Assembly (NCBI GenBank): GCA_003049465.1
Contig: PYSS01000113.1
Coordinates: 1 to 64,000, forward strand
Reading direction: 5' to 3'
Origin: Magnaporthiopsis rhizophila
Taxonomy: Eukaryota > Ascomycota > Sordariomycetes > Magnaporthales > Magnaporthaceae
Length of the DNA: 64,000 nucleotides
Made by a program: the position numbers and the translations under genes. The notes beneath the pieces were generated by a model. That model searched no databases, had not been told where the DNA came from, and saw only the letters and a program-made list of their open reading frames with translations. Of the stretch, positions 22,518-33,881 are shown piece after piece; within the stretch, counting starts at the first letter, position 1, and each line of letters opens with the position of its first letter.

Positions 22518-25500
22518 TCACTGCTGCTGCTGCTGCTGCTCGGCAGGCGGCTGCTCTCCAAACAGCTTGACCCTGTAGAAGCATGTGTGGTCCCGGGCGC
22601 CGTAGTTGCTGGCGGCCCGGATGAGGACCCGGTCGGTGGCGATGCCAAACTCGTTGAGCTGCGATGGGAACCTGACGGCCTTCTCGACGGGCCCGCCGGC
22701 CGTCTGGTTCTTGAACTCGAACTCGATCACCTTGACAAAGTTATTGTCCCAGAGCCTCTCGTTCATGTCCGTGTGCGGGAAGGTGGCCATGGACCAGTCC
22801 CTGAGGGTGTTGCGCTGCCCGTACTCCTCCACCTCGATCCAGACCTCGACGTCCCGCGGCATGGACCCGTCGTCCATCGTTTCCTGCGGGTGGATGTGCT
22901 CCATCCAGAGCACCTGCGGGATCAGGGGCAGGACGCCCATGTAGATGTCGGCCGGCTTGGGGCGAGACCGCTTGCTGTCCCACGTCCCGCCCGCGCACCA
23001 GCAGTCGCCGTCGTCCTCCCACGCCTGCATGATCGTCGACGCGTGCTTGGCGATCCACGGCCTCTGAACCTTCCACCCAGGCGTCCCGAAGCGCGGGTAC
23101 TTGAACTTGAAGGTCGGGCTGCTGAGGTGGGGGTCGAAGTACGCGCCCGACTGCGGACCGAAGTAGTTGACCCGGCTCTTGAGGTCGGCGATCAGCGGGT
23201 CGTGCATGCGACCCTTGGCCAGGGACCCGAGCTGGAGGTCGCCGATGGCCTTACGCAGCTCCTTCTGGGTTATGCGCCGCACCTCGTCGGCCGTGACTCC
23301 TCCCGCCGAGGACTTGGAGAGCCGTTCGAGCTTCTTGGAGAGCTCCTCGTTGTTGCGCTGGAGGGCGGCGATATCGGCCTTGACGCTTCGCGCATTGGCC
23401 TTGTATTCCTCTTTGATGAGGTCCACAAACTCCTTCTTCATGACAACCAGCTTGTCGGGTAGATTCTGCTCCTCAAGCCTCTTGCGGATAAGCTCGTCGA
23501 CGTCCGGACCTGGTGTCTGCTGGGCTTGACCGGCCCCGACAATGTCTCGAAGCTTGTCCTTGTTTTGGCGGACCCAGGTCTCGAAGTCGCCGGCTCGGTC
23601 GAGGCGGGCCTCAAACGGCTTCCAGTGCGGGTCTGTGATGGCTTTTTTCTCGTCCAGGATGACGAAATCTCCATCCTGTCGTGCGAAAGCCTTGAGGGCT
23701 CGCCAGAAATCGTTCGGGATGATGGCGTTGCCCTGCTTGTCTCGGTCGACGCGGATGTAGTTCGGTAGCGCATGCTCGAGCTTCGAAATGGCCGCCGTCG
23801 TCATCTCGTCCTGTCGCTTTAGGCGCGCAATCACCTGTTCGTGGCTTTCCCACGCCTCCTTGAGGTTTCCATAGTTGTCGTCGCTGAGAACGACTCGGCG
23901 GAACGGCCACGAGGGCACGAACTGGCCGAGATTATGCTTCCAGTCAGAGGTGCCATACCAGTGGAGGCCCGTGTCCAGCTCGTGGCCTTCGAACATTGTT
24001 GGCCCGCTCAGCCAGCTGAATATCCACGACATTGTCACAATTGCCAGCGCAAAGTAGAGCATTGTCTTGGCGAGCGTCTTGCAGTCAAAGCTCTTGCGGA
24101 ATTGGCGTGCGAGTCCTTTGAAGTTTTCGGTCCAGTTGGAACTGGATCCAACATGCGTCCTGTCAGAGGATTGAGCGTTGGCGGTGCCCTTGGCGGTGGT
24201 GTAGGTGGTGTCGGCTCGACCCGGATATCTGTCGGGGCGTTGGGTCTCGGTTGAGTTGGGGCTCAGCTCCTTGTCAGCCTGGGCACGGCGGTTGCGGGCA
24301 GCAGCTGCGGCGGAAGCAGCTTCAACCTCGATGGTAGTGGTGCTCGTGCCACGGAGCTCCGGTTTTCCGGACGGCCCTGTCCCACCATGCACATGAGATT
24401 GAGCCTTGGGATCCGGCTCCGCAAATGCTGAACGAACTGGTCGCGTCACGAAACCGGCCGGCACCCTCGAAGTAAACTCGGGCTCTTCAGTCCGCGCCCG
24501 CTCCCTCCTCTGCCCGTTGACCAGCCCACTCTTGATAGGCGATCCGAGTGAAGTATTGGTGGCTTTTCGGGGTGTGGCTTCGTCATCGCTGTGGTCGTTC
24601 TCGATGCGACGCTGCCGTGGCTCTCGGAGCTTGGCATTGTCTACCAAGTCATGATCAATGTGAGTCGCGATGTACCGCGAAGATCCTGGCTCGGCCGAGG
24701 ACGACCGGACTCCGCGATGAGGCGGGTCCGCGAACCAGCTGTATGTCTGAGTGCGTATAGCTGGCGGCTCTTGTCGCTCGCCTTGGGTCCAGGCCGGAGC
24801 GCCTGGTGGAAGGTGATTGCGAGGGGGAAGCTCCTGTGCTGCTGAGGATGGCGGGAGTGAGGACGCGGGAACTGTTGAGGGGGTAGGACCCATCGACGTC
24901 TGCTGAGGAGGCGGTGTCTGCAGTGTCGCACGCTGGAACAGGCCGCTCTCAAGGTTGAAGCTCCGCTCAGTAGGCGCCGCTGACGACTGAACGGGTGGCC
25001 CCATGACCTTGAGTTTTCCGCCCGCCCCATTGGCAGGTGTTTGCGGCACGCCAGAGTTCCTCAGTTCGTTGAGCCGATTTGCGTTGGCGCGAGTGACGGG
25101 CAAATCGTGCCAGTAGATCTTGTCGCCAGACGTGGGAGGCATGTCAGTCGGGGGATACGTTGTGGTGAGCGTCACCGACCCGCTCATTCGCGACAAGTCG
25201 GGATAGAGCGTATCGCGCTGGGTGGGCGCACTGACGGGTTGCTTGGTTGTAGGCGCTCCTGCCGACTGAGTGGGCGCACCGGTCGTGTTGGTACTCTGCT
25301 TGGCCGTGCCCGGTCCGACCGCTTGGTCCACGGGTTGGTTTTCTTGGTTTTCGGATAGCATGTCGACGTCGTCCTCCGGAAGCTCGGATGACCCGCTCCT
25401 CGGCTCATCCACCGACACTTCCCGCAGCACATCGCGTTGAACCAGAGAGCGGGGCGGGCGGCCACGAGGGCGCCCAGGTGTGCGACGCGTAGACCCGTTC

Positions 25501-26132
25501 GTCTTGGATCTGCTTTGGGCAGCCGCCCCAGTCGTGCGCTCTGGGCTGCGGCGTGGTGATGCAGCCCCAGACTCGGAGATCCTTTGGCGTTTTGAATTCT
25601 CTGGCTCGAGGGAGTCTTCCAACGTTGGCGACTTCCTCTTTGCGGGCCTTTCAGCCTCGACAATCGTTCGCAGCGGAGACTGCCGCAACCTGTCCCGCCC
25701 ACTCTCTGGGGGCGCAGTCGCGAGGCGGTTTCGGGAGTTGGCCGTCTCCTCCAAGCGAGGCCGAGTGCTCATCACGGACGGAGCTCGAGAGGCGCGGGCT
25801 TCCTGGTCCTCCCTGTTGTCGCGCTGCACCCTGTTGATTGCCCTCGCGATACCCGACTGAAGGTCCGTGTCCTGGACGATGAAGGCGGGATTCTCTGGCG
25901 AGGCGGCCGTGAAGGCGGGTGCGCCGTAATTGGTGCTGTGCCTCTGCGGACGCGGGGTCAGGCCCGAGTTCATGTTGGCAGCGGCGCGCACCCGTGCGGA
26001 TGCGCGGGTGGGTGCCGGCGAGGCGTTGACCTCAATTTCATCCTCGACGATAGAGGCGCGCGAATCGCCTCTAAGGTTGGTTCGTCGCCGCTCACCTAGA
26101 GTGGGCGGCTTGGGTGTTGCCTTTGGAGGCAT
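22518..26132 (-). CDS. SUN-domain nuclear envelope / spindle-pole-body protein (Sad1 family)
   Basis: This is a single exon of 1204 aa. The N-terminal 690 residues are basic, Pro/Ser/Thr-rich and disordered, fitting a nucleoplasmic domain. A membrane helix (LYFALAIVTMSWIFSW) lies at about 690-708. A lumenal region with coiled-coil stretches follows, such as LQRNNEELSKKLERL. The SUN domain starts near residue 985 (YFGPQSGAYFDP) and includes WCAGG, the conserved MEHIHPQ block, ERLWDNNFVKVIEFEF and the terminal HTCFYRVKLFGE. The protein ends in a polyglutamine run. SUN proteins span the inner nuclear membrane and pair with KASH proteins to link nucleus and cytoskeleton. At 1204 aa it is much longer than yeast Sad1 (514 aa) because of the extended N-terminus, which is common in filamentous fungi. 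Confidence 0.92.
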   Translation of the reverse strand: MPPKATPKPPTLGERRRTNLRGDSRASIVEDEIEVNASPAPTRASARVRAAANMNSGLTPRPQRHSTNYGAPAFTAASPENPAFIVQDTDLQSGIARAINRVQRDNREDQEARASRAPSVMSTRPRLEETANSRNRLATAPPESGRDRLRQSPLRTIVEAERPAKRKSPTLEDSLEPENSKRQRISESGAASPRRSPERTTGAAAQSRSKTNGSTRRTPGRPRGRPPRSLVQRDVLREVSVDEPRSGSSELPEDDVDMLSENQENQPVDQAVGPGTAKQSTNTTGAPTQSAGAPTTKQPVSAPTQRDTLYPDLSRMSGSVTLTTTYPPTDMPPTSGDKIYWHDLPVTRANANRLNELRNSGVPQTPANGAGGKLKVMGPPVQSSAAPTERSFNLESGLFQRATLQTPPPQQTSMGPTPSTVPASSLPPSSAAQELPPRNHLPPGAPAWTQGERQEPPAIRTQTYSWFADPPHRGVRSSSAEPGSSRYIATHIDHDLVDNAKLREPRQRRIENDHSDDEATPRKATNTSLGSPIKSGLVNGQRRERARTEEPEFTSRVPAGFVTRPVRSAFAEPDPKAQSHVHGGTGPSGKPELRGTSTTTIEVEAASAAAAARNRRAQADKELSPNSTETQRPDRYPGRADTTYTTAKGTANAQSSDRTHVGSSSNWTENFKGLARQFRKSFDCKTLAKTMLYFALAIVTMSWIFSWLSGPTMFEGHELDTGLHWYGTSDWKHNLGQFVPSWPFRRVVLSDDNYGNLKEAWESHEQVIARLKRQDEMTTAAISKLEHALPNYIRVDRDKQGNAIIPNDFWRALKAFARQDGDFVILDEKKAITDPHWKPFEARLDRAGDFETWVRQNKDKLRDIVGAGQAQQTPGPDVDELIRKRLEEQNLPDKLVVMKKEFVDLIKEEYKANARSVKADIAALQRNNEELSKKLERLSKSSAGGVTADEVRRITQKELRKAIGDLQLGSLAKGRMHDPLIADLKSRVNYFGPQSGAYFDPHLSSPTFKFKYPRFGTPGWKVQRPWIAKHASTIMQAWEDDGDCWCAGGTWDSKRSRPKPADIYMGVLPLIPQVLWMEHIHPQETMDDGSMPRDVEVWIEVEEYGQRNTLRDWSMATFPHTDMNERLWDNNFVKVIEFEFKNQTAGGPVEKAVRFPSQLNEFGIATDRVLIRAASNYGARDHTCFYRVKLFGEQPPAEQQQQQQ

Positions 26133-28262
26133 GACGGAGCCACCCTGTTGGGCGCTGAGGGCGTGATCAGAGCTGATTTAGAGCCCCAAGAAGTCCGTTG
26201 AATGAGCCCTTGTGAACAATTAGTATATGCCCGCGCCGTAGTGATATCGAATTGAGTCTGGTCCGAAAGTAGCGCGGTTGCCCCGTTGCCATGAAGCACA
26301 GCACAGCTCAGGACACCCCTGCCAACAGCGCAAAGTGCGTAGAAACTGATGCCAATCTCATGAACAAATAAACAGGCACGCGACAAAATGCGAATAAAGG
26401 ATGCGCTCAGCCGGATAAACAAGAATAAAAGCACTCTAGCAATGCGCCGAGGCGTTGCCTAGTGACATGAAGGAGGGAAAAAAGGCTACACGGGCCGCCT
26501 GCAGGAGGGCCGGCGACAGCGGTTTTGCAAGAGCGGTGACAACGCATACAAGTGGAACTCACCTCTAACAGCTCGAACTAGGATCCCTGCAGCCAAGGAT
26601 CTGATGGGAGCGATTCTGTGGGTGGGTCGCAGCACTTTAAAGTGGCTGGCAGGTCGGCGCGTCAACTTGCGCACACGCGTGGCTGGGCCGGAAAAATGCA
26701 GAGACTGGCCTTCTGGGAGAGCGGGGTGGCTGTAGGGTAGTGAATCTGTTGTGGGCAGTGTTGGGGAGAGAGAGCAAGGTGGGAAGGTGAGGGCCGGCGG
26801 GCGAGTACAGGTGGTTTTGAGAGGTCGCATAAGCGTTTGCCGTTCATGGCAGGAAGCGCCGGAGGACGGTGATGGCGGGAATTGAATATTTTTGGGCCGC
26901 AGGCTAGATCCATGGGCCGTCCGCCTCGCCCGCCCGCAAACGGTAGGGACAAAGGATAGGGCCTGATGGCAGAGGCCGAAAGCGGTAGGGCCCAAGCCGG
27001 CGGCTGTTCCGGTGGAGCGATTCGTTCAGGGAGAACCTGGGGGGCGTGGTCGGCGTCGACTCCTTTCCCAATGTCTCCTTTTTGCCTTGTCTTGGATGCT
27101 TTCGTCGCCCCGTGCCTGGCAATTATCTAGCGAATGGCGCGTCAGCGCGTGTCTAGCGCCGAAGCTCCAGCGGTCGCCTCGCTCCGTCTCCAGCCTGTCT
27201 TCGTTGCCGGGAGGCTGGGGGCTGGTGGGTCCCGGTTTACAGGCGCAGGGATATGGTTGGGGAGTTGGCGCGGCCACACGTGATTCGGGCGGTGCCGTTG
27301 GGCTGCGTGTCGGCATTGGGGTTTGTTGGCAGGCTCGAACGGGGGGGCAGGGGACCGCATCCGGGAAACGTGGCGGCGATGCCATCACAAGGCCGGTCGA
27401 GTTAGGTGGCAGCCGTTGGCTCGCGTTGGGCATCACTAAGCAGAGCCTCGGGCTTGTTCATCAGCCTGGTAGTGTTCGGGCTCAATGGCTGGCTGCTTGT
27501 CCCACTGGCCCAGGGACCATGTACCGTCATTAAATTATGCACATGTGTGCCTTTCTGGACATGTACATGCCTTTCGGCATTCCCGATGTTAGGATCCCAC
27601 TCCGGCCTAGCGTCCACGCTCACCACGCTATCGCCTGGGAGAAGGCCAGGATGCCCTGTTTCCGCCTAACCGGATGCAGGTGTACCCTCTATCGAGCTGC
27701 TTTTGTCCTTCAAGCAAGCTGTGCCATGGAGCTTCGGCACGTCCTGCAAGAAATCTTAAAGAAGCGTGGATACCGGCGTCATGCATGCAGGAGCTCTTAT
27801 TAAAAGCATGCATACGGCAAGTTTAACTGTTACCGCTGTGTAATCACATACAGTCTGATACATAGAATTGCAATCGAAGTAAATAGCGGGAGGTGTGCCA
27901 GACAAGTTGCGCCTGGCCCGTTCTGGCCAAGGTCTCTGTCCGCCTATCCAAGCCAGCCTTTGGCCCACGGCAGCCATCCGTCGCGGCGGTGCGCCATGAT
28001 TCAGATCAGCACACATTGAGCAAAGAAAGAATTGATCTGCTAAGCTTGTTCGACATGAGTTTCTCAGGTAAGCCTTGGGCGGGCCGCAGTGCAGAGAATG
28101 GACCTCCAGCTATGGATCCATGGTGTGATGGACCCAATGGAACCTTCATCAGGCTCTCCATGATTCGAGGAGAGTACGACGTACAACCCTCTCTCTCTGG
28201 GCTCAACCAGTCACATCACCACCACAAATACCCCGCGCGCACACACACAACGTCTGGAGAAG
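26133..28262. other. Divergent intergenic region of 2.1 kb
   Basis: This lies between the start of the SUN gene and the start of the epimerase. Open frames of up to about 170 codons occur on both strands, but they overlap one another, lack motifs and have ordinary GC-driven length. I see promoters only. Confidence 0.45.
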
Positions 28263-29805
28263 ATGGCGGTTGGTACGGTATTGATCACTGGGTGAGTGCG
28301 ACCAGCATCTTTGTCCTTGCTTGTGAGCCTCTTCTGGCAGCTCTGAAATGCCCACCACTTTGGAGTCTGTGCCAGCCAGAACCCCCACCAACATGCGCGA
28401 AAAACCAAGCGCAGGCAGGCTGGGGTTCCAGCGCATGCAGTCGGGCAGCGACAATGCGGGGGAGCGGCGGCCAGCACATGGGCACGCAATCAATCGACTA
28501 ACATCAACCCGACAGCGGTACGGGCTACATCGGCTCGTTCACATCGCTTGCCCTGCTGGAGAACGGCTACGATGTCATCATTGTAGACAACCTCTACAAC
28601 TCGTCCGCCGTCGCCGTCGACCGAATCGAGCTCATTTGTGGCAGGCGGCCCATTTTCCACAAGGTCGACGTCACCGATGAGGTTGCGCTGGACCGTGTCT
28701 TTGCCGCCCACCCCGAAATCGACAGTGTCATCCACTTTGCCGCTCTCAAGGTACGAGACGCCGCTGTCGATTAGCTATACCCTCTGTTGCAGTGCGAATA
28801 TCAAAGCCAGCGGCCTGGATCGGCTCGTCGCTGATATATCGCCTTCCCCAAACTCCAGGCCGTCGGTGAGTCGGGAGAGATCCCGCTCGAGTACTACCGC
28901 GTCAATGTCGGCGGCAGCATCTCTCTGCTGCGCTCTATGGAGAAGCATGACGTGAAAAACATCGTCTTCTCGTCGTCCGCGACGGTCTACGGCGATGCGA
29001 CGCGCGTGCCCAACATGATCCCGATCCCGGAGCACTGCCCGATAAGCCCGACCAACACGTACGGCCGCACCAAGTCGATGATCGAGAGCGTCATCTCGGA
29101 CCACGTCAATGCGCAGCGCAACAACCTCAAGAAGGCCGGAAAGCCCCACGAGGAGTGGAACGCCGCCCTGCTGCGCTACTTCAACCCCTGTGGCGCCCAC
29201 CCCTCAGGTATCATGGGCGAGGACCCTCAGGGCGTGCCTTTCAACCTCCTGCCGCTGCTCGGCAAGGTTGCGACGGGCGATAGGGAAAAGCTCCTGGTGT
29301 TTGGCGATGGTTAGTTTGTGCGCGCTTCGTTGTCGCCTGTGTATTGCCAAGTCTGGAGGCGCCGCCGCTGACCAATTTTTCTATTGTGCGCCCTCCAGAC
29401 TACAGCTCAAGAGATGGCACCGCCATCCGCGATTACATCCATGTTCTCGATCTGGCCAACGGTCACCTGGCAGCGCTCAAATACCTGCGCGAGCATAAGC
29501 CCGGCGTGCGCGAGTGGAACCTGGGCTCGGGACGCGGCAGTACCGTGTTCGAGATCATCAAGGCCTTCAGCTCCGCGGTCGGTCGCGACCTCCCATACGA
29601 GGTCGTTCCCCGGCGGCAGGGCGACGTGCTGGACCTCACCGCGAACCCGGCGCTGGCGAACAAGGAACTCGGCTGGAAGACGAAGCTCCGGATGGAGGAC
29701 GCTTGTGAGGATTTGTGGAAGTGGGTCAAGAACAACCCCAAGGGATACAGGCAAGATCCTCCCGCCGAGTTTCTTGAAGAGCTCAAGAAAAACCGCAAGC
29801 TGTGA
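28263..29805 (+). CDS. GAL10: UDP-glucose 4-epimerase
   Basis: Exons are 28263-28291, 28516-28750, 28859-29309 and 29399-29805 (373 aa). The tiny first exon (ATG plus nine codons) splices over a 224-nt intron to complete the NAD-binding motif ITGGTGYIGS. Further motifs are DNLYNSSAVAVDRIE, VIHFAALKAVGES, SSSATVYGD, the catalytic YGRTK, LLRYFNPCGAHPSG, GTAIRDYIHVLDLANGH and NLGSGRGSTVFEII. The enzyme interconverts UDP-glucose and UDP-galactose in the Leloir pathway and supplies UDP-galactose for glycans. It ends after the epimerase domain; the aldose 1-epimerase domain fused in yeast Gal10 is absent, as usual in filamentous fungi. An AATAAA lies about 113 bp after the stop. Confidence 0.96.
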
Positions 29806-29917
29806 GATTGCCGCGTGTGTGCAAGAGGGTTTCCTTGAGCTCCTGGTTTCGATACAAAGTATTCAGATCCTGGGCGGGAGAGCAGTATCCGCCTTTGCCC
29901 TCTTTTTGGCGGTGACA

Positions 29918-29923
29918 AATAAA
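29918..29923 (+). terminator. Candidate poly(A) signal of the epimerase gene
   Basis: AATAAA lies about 113 bp beyond the stop codon, just before a long T run. Confidence 0.4.
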
Positions 29924-29933
29924 TACCAACACA

Positions 29934-29935
<2 letters not shown>

Positions 29936-29984
<49 letters not shown>

Positions 29985-29991
29985 CTGTGCN
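29936..29991. repeat. T homopolymer of about 49 nt with adjacent N
   Basis: T's run from 29936 to 29984, and an N stands at 29991. The tract lies between the 3' ends of the convergent epimerase and lectin-like genes. Confidence 0.8.
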
Positions 29992-30042
29992 TGCAGTACG
30001 CTGTGCAACCAATACTAACAAGCTCCCAGCCCAAAGCAACAT

Positions 30043-31188
30043 TTACGTCGCAGCCAACCAAGCAATTTCAAAGTTGTTGCCCACCGACACGTTCCCAAAG
30101 CTCCTCACCGTCGTCTCCATCCCCGTTTCTCGCACCCGGTTTTCCAACGCAATTTTCATCTCACCTGTATTTTGGTGGACATCGAATTGACTGAACCCGG
30201 CAACCGGCTCCGGGAACGCCCTCCTCCTCTCCCCCTGTGCAAAGCTGACATAGCTCGTGTTCCCGAACCCGGCCGTCGCCTTGTCCGTGGCGTTGGCTAG
30301 CTTCGTCATGTTGGGATGCCAGTAGTTGCCCACCACCGAGCTGTCTCCGGCTGGCCAGGCGACCCACGACACGTTGGCGCTGTACAGCAGCGTGTTGGAC
30401 CACGTGTTGACGTTGACCGTGAAGCCGGCCCCGCGGATGTTGGACGGGTACGCGTGCAGGCGCCAGCCGCGGCCGGCGTCGAAATCGAAGGCGTGGATCC
30501 AGACCACGACGCGCGGCGGCGACGCGTAGGGGCGCGCGAACTTTACGTCGCCCACGTTGAGGACGTGGCCTGTGTCGGAGCGGTCGCGCACGGACAAGGT
30601 GCCAAAGTGGCCCGACTGGTAGTCCGTCGTCCACGCAGGCGTGATCGGCGGGACGGCCATCCACTGGAGCACGGCCTCGTTGATGGTCGTGTCCCGGGTC
30701 GTGGAGGCGTGGATGGTGAAGCCGCGGGCGGTGATGTTGGACGCGCGCGTGTCGATGCCGAGGGTGGAGGCGCCCTTTTTGAGGTCGAGCTTTTGGAGGC
30801 CGAGCAGAATGTCGGGCGGGGAAGTGAAGGGCAGGGTGAAGGGGACGAACGAAGTGAATGCAGACTGGGCCGTTGCTGTTTTGGCGCTGGTGGTGTTGAA
30901 GGTCCCAGTCTGGTTGTTCGTAGTTTCCGTGGGCGGAGGAGGGTTAGATGAGGCTGAGTTGCTAGAGGACTTGTTAGCTACGAAGTAGCCAGCAAGTCCG
31001 CCTGCCAGGCCGCCTGCGAAGAGCAGAGTGATAACGGCCCAGACCCATCTTTTGCGGGCTCGTTTCGAGCTTGAGTCTTGAGCGCCTGCCTCCGGGTCCG
31101 CCGAGGCTCCGTCTGGTTTTGGGTCTGGAGATGCCTCAGATTCAATGTCTTGGTGCCTCTCAGACTGTTGCGTTGGCTCCGGCGCCAT
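30043..31188 (-). CDS. Membrane-anchored H-type lectin domain protein
   Basis: This is a single exon of 381 aa. A polar, acidic N-terminal 45 residues precede a basic stop-transfer and a Gly/Ala-rich membrane helix (about 47-72), so the protein is probably type II with the rest outside. A Ser/Thr/Pro linker follows. Then come two or three repeats that resemble the H-type lectin fold. The clearest runs FARPYASPPRVVVWIHAFDF..NIRGAGFTVNVNTW..VSWVAWPAG. A shorter copy precedes it (GFTIHAS..LQWMAVP), and a third follows (FSQFDVHQNTG..FEIAWLAA). Several N-x-S/T sequons support secretion. H-type lectins bind GalNAc-type sugars in snails and slime moulds; the ligand here is unknown. The neighbouring epimerase shares only a convergent position. 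Confidence 0.75.
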   Translation of the reverse strand: MAPEPTQQSERHQDIESEASPDPKPDGASADPEAGAQDSSSKRARKRWVWAVITLLFAGGLAGGLAGYFVANKSSSNSASSNPPPPTETTNNQTGTFNTTSAKTATAQSAFTSFVPFTLPFTSPPDILLGLQKLDLKKGASTLGIDTRASNITARGFTIHASTTRDTTINEAVLQWMAVPPITPAWTTDYQSGHFGTLSVRDRSDTGHVLNVGDVKFARPYASPPRVVVWIHAFDFDAGRGWRLHAYPSNIRGAGFTVNVNTWSNTLLYSANVSWVAWPAGDSSVVGNYWHPNMTKLANATDKATAGFGNTSYVSFAQGERRRAFPEPVAGFSQFDVHQNTGEMKIALENRVRETGMETTVRSFGNVSVGNNFEIAWLAAT

Positions 31189-31926
31189 CTTGAGCTGTGA
31201 TGTTTGCTGGGATTAGCTGGTTTTGAGCAAGGTGTCTCCCTGGCTTCCGTCTTCAGCGGCGAGCCATGACAACCGGTCCGCATTTTTATGCCCGTTTAAC
31301 AGTAAGGCTGCGACGGGCTTGCCATTCTAGGCAGAGTCGTAAGTTGCAGCCAAGTGCCCCGTCGGACATGTCGACGACGGTGTTGATTTGCTTAACCCAC
31401 GGAGAAACGTACGACTACCCAAGGCATGGCGATTTTCTCGAACGTGAACAGCTGAAGAATTTTGGCCACTGCGGCGCCTTCCAGTTTTTTTTTTCCCCTT
31501 CACCTGCCACGCAAGTGGACCAACCCAGACTTCTGCATTCGACATCTGATGACAGTTTGAAATAAGAAAATGACGCATTCCTCTTCCGAGTCTTCGGGTC
31601 AGGAGTCGCTGCCACATGCAAAGTTAGGTGTATCAGCGATGGTGTTGATTTGCTTGGGCTGAAGCGAGGCGTGCCAAAAGAGTCGGACCACGTCGGCGCC
31701 CCCCGAATTCCCAGCTGCGGCTAGGGCGGGGCAACTCTTTTAGTATATGTCGCCACTTAGCTTTTTGTTGCGCCAGCGTTGAGAGTCGGGAAATAGGTCG
31801 TAGTCATGGCGTCCTGCTCGCGAGCATTTGAGACTTATGAAGCTCTCTCCTTGTTTCTCGCCGATGGAATCCTGGCCATGAGATATTCACAGTCCACCCT
31901 GTTCGAGCCATCGGCGTTTTAGGATC
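31189..31926. other. Divergent intergenic region
   Basis: This 738 bp lies between the divergent lectin-like and membrane-protein genes. No coding signal is seen. Confidence 0.45.
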
Positions 31927-33881
31927 ATGTCGACTCCTTCTCCACCTGCAACAAAGCATCGCACAAGAGCAAAGGAGATGGCATTCCTCAAGTCAACCTT
32001 GCGAGACAAGTCAAACTGGCTCATCATCCTCGCCATTCTGGCCTCCCTCTTTATAGCCGCATTCAACGCACTTGTCACCATCAAAAGTGTCTACCTTCGT
32101 CGTGTGGGCACGGTCAACGAAACCGTCCGCCAGCTCTACGTCGCCGGCACGGCCGTCCTGGCCACCATCCTCACCAAGTTCGTTGGGTCCCAGTTTCAGA
32201 CCCTTCTCCTCCGCAGATTCGACCGACATCTCAACAATGCCGGCCACCAGGACCTGCGGCAGGACAGCCGCAAGTGGCGGGTCATCCTCCAAGCTGCTCC
32301 GCTGAACGAGTCCCTCTGGCCGTGGGCACGACTCCGCATCTTCCTCAGCTACATCCTCATCGCGCTCATGACCACCGCCATGGTGGCCTTCCTTTCCCCA
32401 ACCGTCTCCTCCCGGACCGTCCTGACCCAGCAGTCTGTGTACAACGGGTTGAGCAGACACATGGAGGGCAACCCAGGAATCTGCACAACGGTCATTCCGC
32501 TCGACGATGCCCGGCGCCGCATCGATGATGCCTACTTCTGGGACCTTGGCAATGGGAGCGCCTACTACATTCCCGCCAATGAGGGCGGCTGTCCCACGCG
32601 CTACGCGCAGCTCCTGATTGGCAATATCAACACCTTTGACGCGGACTCCTTCGCATACGCGGACGGCGGCGTGGCCGTCCACCGAAGCGCCGTCGGCGCT
32701 CCTATCAATGTATACTCGCCTCGTACGCACCCCCCGCTGACTGTTTAAAAAATAAAAATAAAAATAAAAATAAAAAGCTTTTCTTGACATCCATCGCCAT
32801 CAGATCCGGCCCAAGCTCCCGTCCTCGGCGCTGTGCTCGCCGACTACGGCTCCTCTACGCTGAGCACGACGCAATGTGTTCCCGTTCTAGCGCACAACCC
32901 CATCTCCTGCCGCACCGGCGGTACCACAAAGCTGACCAACAACAGCTTCACCATCACCTCGGACGATGGTCTCTGCATTTTCACCCGCACATGGCCCGGT
33001 ACGTGATCCCCAACCTCCAGCTTTCTCCAGTCATGTCAGAGCACACTATCTAACAACAACTAAAACCAGAACGTAACCCCCGTGTTCGCTCCACAATGGT
33101 CAAGCACATGTGCACACACACCGCACCCGGCGTCGGCACCATGGTCCTCGCGGCCTCGGGCCAGTACGCACACTTCCTGGCCCTGACCCTCAACGACACG
33201 GCCGGCGCCCCACCCACCGGCCTGCCCGCCGACCAGACCATCTACACCATCACGTGCTCTGTTGACGCCCGTTCCAAGTACGTCCATCGCCTCGTCCGTC
33301 TCGACATGCGTAGCAACAGCGGCGGCGGCAACTACTCTTTTTCTTCCTCAAACCTAAACAGCAGCACGGACCTGAATCGGATTTCTAGCAGCTACAGCCG
33401 CACCCTCCGCGCCGTGGGCGACTGCGAGGGGCCCATAATGGACGTGGCGCGCGTCGCGACGCTCGGCGCCGCCAACTGGCAGACGCTCTTCCAGAACGAC
33501 GGGTCCGATGGCTGGTTCGACCTCGTTTGGGAGGCCGTGGGCGGCCACCAGGGCATCATGAGCGCCTACGGGTTCGCGGACTCGACGACGCCGCTGGCGG
33601 ACGTGCTGGGGCTGGTGGCCGCCATGGTGGGAGCACGGTTTAACGGTACCAAGGAGTATAATGTGAGTATGGCGGTCGAGGTGGAGGCGACGCGGGTCGG
33701 GAGCGGCGACTGGGTGGTGCTGCTGTGGATGGCACCCGTCTTGTTCGCAGCGGCGCTGCTGACGGGCTTGTTGGTGACGGATGAGGTCCAGCGGAAGGAC
33801 AAGTTTAGGAGCGTCGAGTTGGTTGACTTGGAGGAGTTGTTCCTGAGAAGCGGAAGCCGTAACTTGAAAGTCGGAGCTTGA
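31927..33881 (+). CDS. Uncharacterised multi-span membrane protein
   Basis: Exons are 31927-32722, 32804-32998 and 33070-33881 (600 aa). Intron 1 contains an AAAAT microsatellite. The N-terminus has three hydrophobic segments: WLIILAILASLFIAAF near residue 36, a weaker one near residue 75, and FLSYILIALMTTAMVAFL near residue 140. A long extracellular or lumenal domain of about 400 residues follows, with N-x-S/T sequons and cysteines. A last helix (WVVLLWMAPVLFAAALL) lies near residue 555, followed by a short basic tail. I do not recognise the family, although the layout is common among Sordariomycete-specific membrane proteins. Both intron joins keep the frame and remove in-frame stops, so the gene model is sound although the function is unknown. 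Confidence 0.78.
32745..32776 (+). repeat. AAAAT pentanucleotide microsatellite in intron 1
   Basis: About five to six copies of AAAAT lie in the first intron of the membrane-protein gene. Confidence 0.75.

Noticed and set aside
22449..23462. 337-codon plus-strand frame
   Set aside because: It is antisense to the SUN domain coding region.
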